Both the position numbers and the translations under genes were made by a program. Shown here piece after piece: positions 1 through 7,992 of a DNA stretch of 64,000 nucleotides; within the stretch, counting starts at the first letter, position 1; each line of letters begins with the position of its first letter. The stretch is from Nocardia suismassiliense. Its GTDB lineage: Bacteria > Actinomycetota > Actinomycetes > Mycobacteriales > Mycobacteriaceae. The stretch is from positions 2,077,459-2,141,458 of the forward strand of contig NZ_LT985361.1 in NCBI RefSeq assembly GCF_900269665.1, read 5' to 3'. The notes beneath the pieces were generated by a model. It made no database searches. It was given only the letters and a program-made list of their open reading frames with translations, and was not told where the DNA came from.

Positions 1-1
1 C

Positions 2-265
2 AGTTGGTGGCAGCGGGCTTTGCTCCGTAGTGAGCAACTCGGCAAGGAATACGGCACCGGTGGTCCAGGGACGGACCACTATCAACCCAAGGGCACCGAT
101 CTGCGTGCGAAGACCCGCCCCAAACTCGATTCCTATCACCAGCCGATGATCGAACCGTACATTGCGCCACCACCACCCGACCCGGCCGTGTGGGGCCCGC
201 CGCCGAACCCTGAAACCGACTGGCAGCCACCGGATTCAGACAACCTGGACCGCGAGAACCGTTAG
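2..265 (+). CDS. C-terminal end of a truncated protein, function unknown
   Basis: The reading frame is open from the left edge of the window and ends at TAG 263-265, so only the last 87 residues are visible. The end is rich in proline and tryptophan (PPPPDPAVWGPPPNPE, DWQPPD) and carries no recognised domain. A TTG at 20 could be read as a start, but the frame runs on upstream without a stop, so this is more likely the tail of a longer gene. Its position beside ESX genes makes a type VII-related protein possible; that is inference only. Confidence 0.5.
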   Translation, partial: SWWQRALLRSEQLGKEYGTGGPGTDHYQPKGTDLRAKTRPKLDSYHQPMIEPYIAPPPPDPAVWGPPPNPETDWQPPDSDNLDRENR

Positions 266-339
266 ACGCACTCCTTCTTGCAAACGCGCGCGTGTCAGCG
301 CGGCAAGTCGGTGTGCGAGAAATCAGAAAGTGTGCGTCT
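264..339. repeat. Dispersed intergenic palindromic element, copy 1
   Basis: The arms AGACGCAC (264-271) and GTGCGTCT (332-339) enclose about 60 bases. Bases 289-316 are identical over 28 nt to 57018-57045 in the element at 56992-57069. The left arm overlaps the stop codon of the preceding gene, so the element may also end that transcript. The outer arms resemble those of the elements at 35101-35171 and 59949-60022. Confidence 0.6.
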
Positions 340-419
340 GAACCCGAAACCCATAATTTGCATAGTGTTTCGGAACCAGTCGCCCGCAATCCCGTCTCCC
401 GCTGCCTGTACTGGCCAGA

Positions 420-815
420 GTGGTCCGGGTGGAGCAGAGTATCGCCATCGATTCGACTACCGACCTGCATTCCGCCGCCGTGGTGATGGACAGCGTGGCC
501 GACGCGGTCGACCGTGCGGTGCGTGTACTCGCCGACACGCTGACGCTGCTCGGTGATCCGATCACAGTGCAGCACAACGGAAGCACACCGCAATCCACGG
601 TCACCGCAGGCAGTAGCGCCAACCCGCCGTGGGGCACCGACTCATACGGTAAGTCGTTCGCCGATGGCGAGGCCGGTTACGTGAACCTCAGCACCGACCT
701 GCTCCAAGGCGGATTCGACCTGGCGCACACTCTGTCTCAATTCGCCCACGGAATGAGCCGGGCCGCAGGCGATCTCGACAGCACCGAGGAAGACGCCACC
801 GCAGCGTTCTCCTGA
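420..815 (+). CDS. WXG100-like small protein, putative type VII secretion substrate
   Basis: A 131-residue, mostly helical, cysteine-free protein. The centre has a PPWGTDSYGKSFADGE stretch of the kind seen in ESX-associated WXG100-like proteins of Nocardia and relatives. The C-terminal half is helical and rich in Ala, Asp and Ser. There is no signal peptide, as expected of an ESX substrate. GTG codons at 420 and 429 are both possible starts. It is convergent with eccC, which supports a type VII role. The family assignment rests on motif resemblance; export is inference. Confidence 0.6.
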   Translation: MVRVEQSIAIDSTTDLHSAAVVMDSVADAVDRAVRVLADTLTLLGDPITVQHNGSTPQSTVTAGSSANPPWGTDSYGKSFADGEAGYVNLSTDLLQGGFDLAHTLSQFAHGMSRAAGDLDSTEEDATAAFS

Positions 816-819
816 CCGC

Positions 820-902
820 CTAGCGCGCTGGATGGCACGCGACACCAACAACCCACGTTCAGCCGGAGGTTGCTCGCGCACATCGCCGAGCAACATCCCT
901 CC
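820..902 (-). pseudogene. Remnant of a second EccC C-terminus
   Basis: On the minus strand this stretch reads GMLLGDVREQPPAERGLLVS, matching the EccC tail GVLLGDVRPAQYPPGRGLLV that ends a few bases away. The DNA is also clearly similar: CGCGACACCAACA occurs in both, followed by similar CCCACG-type sequence. It has no start and no ATPase domain, and the frame runs on past the homologous end. It looks like the leftover of a recombination or tail exchange in an eccC gene. Confidence 0.65.
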
Positions 903-904
903 GC

Positions 905-3900
905 TCAGCTCGGCGGTGGCAGATGGCAGATCTGAATAAGATCCCGCCCCCGCGTCCGCGACACCAACAGCCCACGCCCAGGCGGATACTGAGCCGGACG
1001 AACGTCCCCGAGCAGCACACCCTCGTCCTTCGGCGTACTCATCAAAATCCCGTCCACCGACATATCCTTCATCGGCCCGAGAACCGGATCGTAAAGCGCC
1101 CGCGCCGCACCACCGGACCGGCGCGCAATGATCACATGCAAACCGATATCCCGCGCCTGCGGCAACAGATCCAGCAGCGGCACCAGCGGATTGTTCGACG
1201 CCACCATGTCGTAGTCATCGACGATCACATACACCTCGGGCCCCGTCCACCAGCTGCGCTCCCGCAGCTCCGCAGGCGTGATGTCAGCACCGGGTAGCCG
1301 CTGCGACACGAATCCCGCGACTTCCTTCAAGGTCGGAATCGAGGTCTGCGCCGAAGTGGAGTACCCGGCCAGGTGCTGCCCGTCGATCGCCCCGAGCATG
1401 GTGCGCCGGTAGTCGACCAGGATCACCCGCGCCTCGTTCGGATGCGAATTCTCCACGATGCCCTGCGCGATATTGCGCAGCAGCGTGGTCTTGCCGCAGC
1501 CGACGTCGGCGAACACCAGCAGGTGCGGCGACTCCTCGAAGTCGAGCACCACCGGCAGCAGTTCCGATTCGCTCAATCCGATCAGCACCCGCTTGTTGTC
1601 CAGGCGCATATCCAGGTCGCGTGCGGTGGTGAGCACTTGTTCGCGGTCGAGTTCGCCGGGCAGCATCCGCACCCCGGGTGCCCGGCGGTCGCCGTAGAGC
1701 TCGGCGAGTTCGGCCTTCGCGGCGACGATGCCGTCGGAGAGCGTTTCCGGGTTCACGTCGGTGTCCAGGCGGGGGAGTGCGATCAGCATGTGCAGCTTAT
1801 CGCCGGTCATGCCGCGGCCCGGACGGTTGATCGGAACGTTCACCGCCGCACGGCGATCCATCTCCGAGTCGGACGGATCGCCGAGGCGCAGCTCGATCCT
1901 GGTACCGATCTGATCCTTCACATTGGGCCGGATCTCGGCCCACCGGTTCGCGCCGAGCATGAGGTGGATGCCGTAGGACAGTCCACGGGCGGCGAGGGCG
2001 AGCACCTGGCCCTCGATCAGGTCGAAATCTTCGCGGAAGGCGGCCCAGCCGTCGATCACCAGGAACACATCACCGAACGCGTCGGCAGCGAGCGGATGCG
2101 CGGCCCGCTCTTCGGGGGTCAGCAGCGCGAATTCGGCCTTGCGCTTGCGGAATTCACGCATGTTCTCGATGCCGAGTTCCAGGAAGCGGGCCTCGCGCCT
2201 GCGCAGCAGCATGCTGAGTTCGGCGACGGTGCGCCGCACCCGGTCGCTCTCCAGCCGCCCGGCCGCGGAACCGACGTGTGGCAGCCCGGTGAGGGCGGCC
2301 AGGGTGCCGCCGCCGAAGTCGAGGCAGTAGAACTGCACCTGTTCGGGGGTGTGCGTGGTGGCGGCGGAAAGGATGATGGTGCGCAGGGTGGTCGACTTGC
2401 CGGACTGCGGTCCACCGACCACCGCGACGTTGCCTTGTGCGCCGGACAGATCGATCGCGAGCACGTCACGCTTCTGTTCGTACGGCTTGTCGACGATGCC
2501 GATCGGCAGCCACAGATTGGCATTCCGGTTGACCTGGGAACGCCAATCATGATCGGGCAGCACCAGATCCACGGTCGGCGAGATGTCGAGCGGCGGCAGC
2601 CACACCTGGTGCGCAGGCCTGCCGTGCCCGGTCAGCCGATCCACCACCACTTGGAGCAGCGACCGTTCGGGTTCGGCGGGCGGCGCTTGACCGAGGAGTT
2701 CGCTGAGATCGGGCAGTTCGACCGGGATCGGTTGCTGCTCTTCCGTGCTCGGTGCGGCAGCTTCGATGGTGGCGGCGGTGAATAGGTCGACCGTCCCGGC
2801 CGTGGCCGTCGGACCGGTGGTCCGGCCTGCGACCGGCGGCACGTAGGTCCCGGACACGTAGGTGGTGTTGAACCGCAACGGATCCGACGAATCGCTCTTC
2901 AAATAGCCGGCACCGGGCTGTGCGGGCAGATGGTAGGCGTCGGTGATGCCGAGCACCTGACGGGATTCACCCGCCGAGAAGGTACGCAGGCCGATCCGGT
3001 ACGACAGGTGCGAGTCGAGGCCGCGCAGCCGGTTCTCCTCCAATCGCTGTGAAGCGAGCAGCAGATGCACCCGCAGCGAGCGGCCGAGGCGGCCGATCAT
3101 CACGAACAGCTCCGCGAAATCCGGTTTCTGCGATAGCAATTCGGAGAACTCGTCGACGATGATGAACAGCGCGGGCAACGGATCGAGCGGTGCCCCGCTG
3201 GCACGGGCCTTCTCGTACTCGGTGACGTTGGCGAAGTTGCCTGCCGCGCGCAGCAATTCCTGCCTGCGGGTCAGTTCACCGGCCAGTGCGTCGCGCATGC
3301 GGTCCACCATCGAGAGTTCTTCCTCGAGGTTGGTGATCACCGCGGACACGTGCGGCAGCGGATCGAGCCCGAGAAACGTTGCGCCGCCCTTGAAGTCGAC
3401 CAGCACCAGGTTCAGTAGATCGGGGGAGTGGGTGGTCACCATCGACAGCACCAAGGTGCGCAGGAACTCGGACTTGCCGGAACCCGTTGCGCCGATGCAC
3501 AACCCGTGCGGGCCCATGCCGTTCTCGGCGGACTCCTTGATGTCGATCTCGACCCGGGTGCCGTCGGGAGTCGAGCCGATCGGCACCCGCAACCGCTCAC
3601 GGGCCGACCTGGGCCGCCACACCGTGTCCGCTTCGAGGGTCGCCGCGTCTGCGACGCCGAGCATCGCCATCAGTCCGGGGTCGGTGTTCACCTCGGCCCC
3701 GAGGTCGACAACTTGGGCGCTGGTGGCGATCCGGTAGCGCGCCATCCCACGGCCGAAAGTGGCGGCGATATCCAGGCTTACCCGGTCGGGGCCGGCGAAG
3801 TTCTCCACGGAACCACCGGTGCGGGCGCCGATCACGTCTTCCTCGACCACCAGTTGCAGCCCGCGCCGGACGGCGAGTCCGGTCTGCGGGGCGGTCAGGT

Positions 3901-4942
3901 CGAGCACGGTCACCGAGTCGAGGCCGGCGTCGCTGATGATGCGTTCGGCGCCGCTGACGTATCCGTCATCGATCACCACGACCAGGTGCAGCCTGCCTGC
4001 CGTGGTCGGTGCGTTGCGCAGGAAACGGCCGCGCTCCAGGAGGTCCTCCGATAACGAGGTCTCCAGTTCCGACAGCGATTCGTACAGCATGCGGGCCGAC
4101 CCGATTCGGTCGGTGTCGCGTGGATGTTGCAGGTGCGGAAGCCATTTGGTCCAGCTCCACACCTCGCCGTCGGGGTCGGCGGTGACGATCGCGAAGATCA
4201 TGCTGTCCGGGCCGTGAAAAGTGGCCAGCTCCATCAGCATCGACCGGACGAGCGCGCGGCCGTGCTCGCGCGGCCCCTCCACGTTCACCGCGGGGAACGC
4301 GCGCAGCGAGATGGCAGTCGGCAGGCTGTGCACCACCGAGTGTGTGCGGACGAAGCGGCGCAGCGCCACGGTCGCCACCGGCTCCAGGTCCTCCAGCGGA
4401 ACAGTCTCGGGCCGAACCAGTTTGGTGGCGAGGCGATGGCTGCCGACGCCGATCCGGATGTGCCCGAAGTCGGGGTCGCTCGGCCTGCGTTCCCACATCC
4501 GGCGAGTGCCGATCAGGGCGTGCAGGTCGATCGGGTGCGGGTGGCTCCAGAACAGGGCCTCGCGCTGGGCGGTGCCGGTATTGCGGACGTCGCGGCGCAG
4601 CTGGTCGAGGTAGCGGAAGTAGTCTTTGCGTTCCTCGTTGAGCTCGGCGGCCGGCTTCCCGCCGCCGCCGGTGCGGCTGGCGAACATGCCGACCATCGAC
4701 ATCAGCATCATCATCGGAAACATCATGGTGAGCGGATTGGAGAACATGGACTTGCCGCCCATGGTGAACATCAGCCCCATCATGCCCACCATGGCGACCA
4801 CCATCACCACCGGCAGCAGGCGCTGCCACAGCGGCGCGGGGACCGGTGCGGTGATCTCCGGCGGTGCGTTGAGGATTACCTCGCCGCCCGGTGGCCGCGG
4901 CGGTGCGATCCTGGCCAGGCGGATGAACCCCTTTGTGCCCAT
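905..4942 (-). CDS. eccC: Type VII secretion FtsK/SpoIIIE ATPase EccC
   Basis: This 1345-residue protein is the motor and substrate receptor of an ESX-type secretion system. Two N-terminal membrane segments (about residues 42-60 and 68-88) precede the cytoplasmic part. Three FtsK-like ATPase domains follow, with Walker A motifs GATGSGKSE (about 485), GGPQSGKST (about 844) and ADVGCGKTT (about 1149). The first domain has Walker B VDEF; the second has FLVIDGW, without the catalytic acidic pair, and the third VIVDDYD. The single-chain layout (EccCa+EccCb fused) is typical of ESX-2/3/4-like systems. It is last in the minus-strand run eccD-mycP-eccC, 15 bases after mycP. Confidence 0.95.
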   Translation of the reverse strand: MGTKGFIRLARIAPPRPPGGEVILNAPPEITAPVPAPLWQRLLPVVMVVAMVGMMGLMFTMGGKSMFSNPLTMMFPMMMLMSMVGMFASRTGGGGKPAAELNEERKDYFRYLDQLRRDVRNTGTAQREALFWSHPHPIDLHALIGTRRMWERRPSDPDFGHIRIGVGSHRLATKLVRPETVPLEDLEPVATVALRRFVRTHSVVHSLPTAISLRAFPAVNVEGPREHGRALVRSMLMELATFHGPDSMIFAIVTADPDGEVWSWTKWLPHLQHPRDTDRIGSARMLYESLSELETSLSEDLLERGRFLRNAPTTAGRLHLVVVIDDGYVSGAERIISDAGLDSVTVLDLTAPQTGLAVRRGLQLVVEEDVIGARTGGSVENFAGPDRVSLDIAATFGRGMARYRIATSAQVVDLGAEVNTDPGLMAMLGVADAATLEADTVWRPRSARERLRVPIGSTPDGTRVEIDIKESAENGMGPHGLCIGATGSGKSEFLRTLVLSMVTTHSPDLLNLVLVDFKGGATFLGLDPLPHVSAVITNLEEELSMVDRMRDALAGELTRRQELLRAAGNFANVTEYEKARASGAPLDPLPALFIIVDEFSELLSQKPDFAELFVMIGRLGRSLRVHLLLASQRLEENRLRGLDSHLSYRIGLRTFSAGESRQVLGITDAYHLPAQPGAGYLKSDSSDPLRFNTTYVSGTYVPPVAGRTTGPTATAGTVDLFTAATIEAAAPSTEEQQPIPVELPDLSELLGQAPPAEPERSLLQVVVDRLTGHGRPAHQVWLPPLDISPTVDLVLPDHDWRSQVNRNANLWLPIGIVDKPYEQKRDVLAIDLSGAQGNVAVVGGPQSGKSTTLRTIILSAATTHTPEQVQFYCLDFGGGTLAALTGLPHVGSAAGRLESDRVRRTVAELSMLLRRREARFLELGIENMREFRKRKAEFALLTPEERAAHPLAADAFGDVFLVIDGWAAFREDFDLIEGQVLALAARGLSYGIHLMLGANRWAEIRPNVKDQIGTRIELRLGDPSDSEMDRRAAVNVPINRPGRGMTGDKLHMLIALPRLDTDVNPETLSDGIVAAKAELAELYGDRRAPGVRMLPGELDREQVLTTARDLDMRLDNKRVLIGLSESELLPVVLDFEESPHLLVFADVGCGKTTLLRNIAQGIVENSHPNEARVILVDYRRTMLGAIDGQHLAGYSTSAQTSIPTLKEVAGFVSQRLPGADITPAELRERSWWTGPEVYVIVDDYDMVASNNPLVPLLDLLPQARDIGLHVIIARRSGGAARALYDPVLGPMKDMSVDGILMSTPKDEGVLLGDVRPAQYPPGRGLLVSRTRGRDLIQICHLPPPS

Positions 4943-4957
4943 GGCGAATTCCTTCGG

Positions 4958-6346
4958 TTAGTCATCGCCCGGCAGGACGAGGGGCCTGCGCTGTTCGCGC
5001 CGGAACGGAATGGAGAGGGCGAGCACGATGGCCAGCAGCGTCAGGCAGCTCACCGCGCCCGCGAGGCCGATGCGCCGCGGCCACGGGCTCACGAAGGCTG
5101 GTGGCGTCGGTCCCGCGATCGGGATGCCCTGGGCTGGATCGCTTTTCGGGGCGGGCGGCACGACCGCGGTGAGCGCGGCGACCGGGTCGATCAGGCCGGC
5201 GCCGATCCGGGCGTCGTGGCCGCTGCCCGGGGCGTGCGCGGTGCGGATGATGCGGTCCATCACCTGCTGTGCGGAGAGGTGGGGAAAGCGGGCACGCACC
5301 AGCGCGGCGAGGCCCGCGACATACGCGCTGGCGAAGCTGGTGCCGTTCACCGGCGCCACCTGCCCGTCGGCCTGCGGAGTGCCGTTCACCAGCCCGGTGC
5401 CGCCCGGCGCGCTGTCCAGCGACATCAGATTGCTGCCCGGCGCGGCCACGGAAACCCAAGGCCCGTACAGGGTGAAGGCCGAGGGCGACCCGTCGGGCTC
5501 CACCGATGCCACCGACAGGACGTACGGCGAGAACCACGCGGGCGTCGCGATCGTAGCGACCGCATTCCATCCGGCAGTGCCGTTCTGCTCCTTGCACGCA
5601 CCCTGCTGTTGCAGGTTGCCTGCTGCCGCGACCACGACGACGTTGCGGTCGTAGGCGTACCGCGGCGACGCGCCGAGCGGGCCGTCGACTGCCTCAGCGC
5701 CGACGGGCCTGCACGACACCGCGGAGATATTGATGACCGTGGCGCCGCTGTCGACCGCGTGCACCACCGCGCTGGCGAGGGTGTCGACGGTGCCGTAACC
5801 ACCCGCCGACATCGCACCGGGATCGTCGGAGCGGTAACTGTTCTTGGCCTGGTAGGCCAGGCTGGTCTGGCGAATGGTGAGGATCGCGGCGGCGGGCGCG
5901 ACACCGGAGAAGCCGTCGCCGCCCTCGGGGGCGGGCCGACCGGCGATGAGACCCGCCACCAGGGTGCCGTGCCCGTCGCAGTCGGCGGTGCCGTCGGAAT
6001 CGGAGACGTAATCACCACCCGGTCGCACCGACAGTCGCGGATGTGGGTTGACGCCGGTGTCGATCACCGCGACGGTCTGTCCCTCGCCCCGGCTGAACTG
6101 CCAGGCGTTTTCGAGCCCGAGCGCCTTCTGCGCCGCGGGCACTCCGACGGGTGCGGGTCCGGTCCAGATCGGTTGGGAGCACAGCAGCCGCTGCTCGGAC
6201 GGAACAGGCGGGGCCACTGGGGCATTCGTGATCAGCGCACCCGGATCGACCACCGGCGGTGCGATCCCTAGTGCTGCGCCGATCGGCGCAACGGCCAGAG
6301 TCAGCGTCAAGGTAACGACGACGGCCGGCCGGACGAGCTCACGCAT
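4958..6346 (-). CDS. mycP: Mycosin: membrane-anchored subtilisin-like protease of type VII secretion
   Basis: A 462-residue S8 serine protease. The N-terminal signal or anchor covers about residues 1-28. The catalytic triad is visible as Asp96 in VIDTGVN, His126 in DGHGTLVAG and Ser in NGTSFASAYVAG (about 337). A C-terminal membrane helix (IGLAGAVSCLTLLAIVLALS) is followed by a short basic tail, so the protease domain faces outside. Mycosins stabilise the ESX membrane complex and cut some substrates. The start overlaps the end of eccD by 8 bases, so the two are probably translationally coupled. Confidence 0.95.
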   Translation of the reverse strand: MRELVRPAVVVTLTLTLAVAPIGAALGIAPPVVDPGALITNAPVAPPVPSEQRLLCSQPIWTGPAPVGVPAAQKALGLENAWQFSRGEGQTVAVIDTGVNPHPRLSVRPGGDYVSDSDGTADCDGHGTLVAGLIAGRPAPEGGDGFSGVAPAAAILTIRQTSLAYQAKNSYRSDDPGAMSAGGYGTVDTLASAVVHAVDSGATVINISAVSCRPVGAEAVDGPLGASPRYAYDRNVVVVAAAGNLQQQGACKEQNGTAGWNAVATIATPAWFSPYVLSVASVEPDGSPSAFTLYGPWVSVAAPGSNLMSLDSAPGGTGLVNGTPQADGQVAPVNGTSFASAYVAGLAALVRARFPHLSAQQVMDRIIRTAHAPGSGHDARIGAGLIDPVAALTAVVPPAPKSDPAQGIPIAGPTPPAFVSPWPRRIGLAGAVSCLTLLAIVLALSIPFRREQRRPLVLPGDD

Positions 6347-7796
6347 TCCGGGCCATGGCGTAGACGTCGAGGATCCAGAAAAGGAGCGGACCGATAATGC
6401 AGATCAGCAGGTATTCGAAGATCTCGCCCGCCCGCTGCACCACCGGCGACACCTCCATGTTCGGTCCGGCCACCCCGATCAGCATGCCGAGCCCCGCCAC
6501 CAACAGCAGCGCGCCCGCAGCGGGCAAGGCCAGCTCCGGCATCCGCACACCCCACAGCACCGCGGGCACAATCAAGGCCGCGCAGCCGCCGGCAACCAGT
6601 ACTGCGGCCTGGGTCAGATCGGCGAAAGCCCTTCCACGCCTAGCGAGTACGACACCGACCGCGGCGGCGAGCACCGCGCACTGCCAGCGATGCTCGGTGG
6701 CCGAGGCGACGACGACGATCGTCGCGAGCACGGTGATCGCGACGATGCCGAAGATCATCCCGGACTGAAAGTCGTTGGCCCGCCGTGATCGTTCGCCGAG
6801 GCCGGCCGCCGAGGGGATGGCGGTGGCGCCGACCGCGCCGATGCCTTCGATGGTCGGCCGTGGTTCGTGGTCGCGCGGGTCGATGGCCCCGCCCGCGGTC
6901 GGTACCGGCGGCACCGGGAGCCGCGCGGCCGCGACCGCGATCCGGGAGGCGAGGGTGATGCCGAGCAACGCGAAGATGATGATCCCGGCTGCGACTTTCA
7001 ACGGTGCGACGTCCCAGATCGTCACCGTGCCCGCGGCGCCGACGCCGAACGTCGCGACCGTGATGACACCGGTGAACATCGTCGTGCGCACCGGGATCGC
7101 CCGCATCGCGATCACCGCGAGCAGCAGGGTGGCGGCGGCACCGAACAGCAGGTGTGGTGCGCCGGGGCGGCCGGGCACGAATGCCGCTGTGCCACTGCCC
7201 ATCAGGAGCAGCCCGCACAGGGCCAGCGCGGTGGCGGGAGCGGTCGCCGCGTACTTCTTGGCGACCAGCGCGGCGCCGATCAGGATCACCAGACCGATGC
7301 CGAGGCCAGCCGAGCCGGCCAGCACCGACCAGCCACGCGCCGCGGCGAACAGCAGCAGGAAACACGTGCCGACCACCGCCGTGATTGCGCCGCCCATCCC
7401 GGCCCGGCCCGCCGACTCACCCGACCAGCCGCTGAAGGAGTCGTCGGTCAGCCGGGCAACCGCGTCGATCACGTCATCGAACAGCGGCGGCGACTCGACC
7501 GAATCCACCGCGCGCAGCACCAGCAGGTCACCGTCGAACACCTCGGCCTCGGTGAGCGTGCGCCCCGGATCGATCGCGGTCTGACCGGGCTGGGCGAGGG
7601 TCCAGTGCTGGGCGGCGAGCGGCCCGTTGTCCTCCAGTTCGGACAGATCGGGATTGCGAGAAGCGATGAGCGCCACCACATCCGGGATGAAATTTGCGAT
7701 CGCGACGGTCGCGGGCAGCACCACATCCACCTGGGTGTTGCCACCGATCACCGAGACCCGGCACAGTTGCGGCTCGATCGCCGTGGACTCCATCAC
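6339..7796 (-). CDS. eccD: Type VII secretion membrane channel component EccD
   Basis: A 485-residue protein with an N-terminal ubiquitin-like (YukD-type) domain (about 8-85), a linker and about 11 hydrophobic membrane segments from about residue 130 to the end, the EccD architecture. It forms the inner-membrane core of an ESX complex with EccC and EccB. It is the first gene of the minus-strand ESX run and divergent from eccA. No eccB or eccE is visible in the window, so these must lie elsewhere if the system is complete. Confidence 0.92.
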   Translation of the reverse strand: MMESTAIEPQLCRVSVIGGNTQVDVVLPATVAIANFIPDVVALIASRNPDLSELEDNGPLAAQHWTLAQPGQTAIDPGRTLTEAEVFDGDLLVLRAVDSVESPPLFDDVIDAVARLTDDSFSGWSGESAGRAGMGGAITAVVGTCFLLLFAAARGWSVLAGSAGLGIGLVILIGAALVAKKYAATAPATALALCGLLLMGSGTAAFVPGRPGAPHLLFGAAATLLLAVIAMRAIPVRTTMFTGVITVATFGVGAAGTVTIWDVAPLKVAAGIIIFALLGITLASRIAVAAARLPVPPVPTAGGAIDPRDHEPRPTIEGIGAVGATAIPSAAGLGERSRRANDFQSGMIFGIVAITVLATIVVVASATEHRWQCAVLAAAVGVVLARRGRAFADLTQAAVLVAGGCAALIVPAVLWGVRMPELALPAAGALLLVAGLGMLIGVAGPNMEVSPVVQRAGEIFEYLLICIIGPLLFWILDVYAMARNA

Positions 7797-7992
7797 GTTC
7801 GGGAAATTAACAACGGAGTCGCTCGGTCGCGCGGGCTGAGCAGTGAGTTTCCTCAGTCGTAACCCTGGTCGGGCGCTGACATGCGGTTCTGTGGCGGTGG
7901 TGGTCTCGCGCGGTTAATCCCCGGTGAATGCCGCATGCTCGCGCGCAGGGTAAGGCGTGACGCGGCACCGTATTCCGGCTACGTTGCGCCGC
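7797..7992. promoter_or_regulatory. Divergent promoter region between eccD and eccA
   Basis: About 195 bases separate the two divergent ESX transcription units and must hold both promoters. I see no convincing -10/-35 pair or operator palindrome. Confidence 0.4.

Noticed and set aside
4124..6271. Long plus-strand frame (715 codons) across eccC and mycP
   Set aside because: Antisense to two well-supported genes and rich in Arg/Ala/Gly without any motif.
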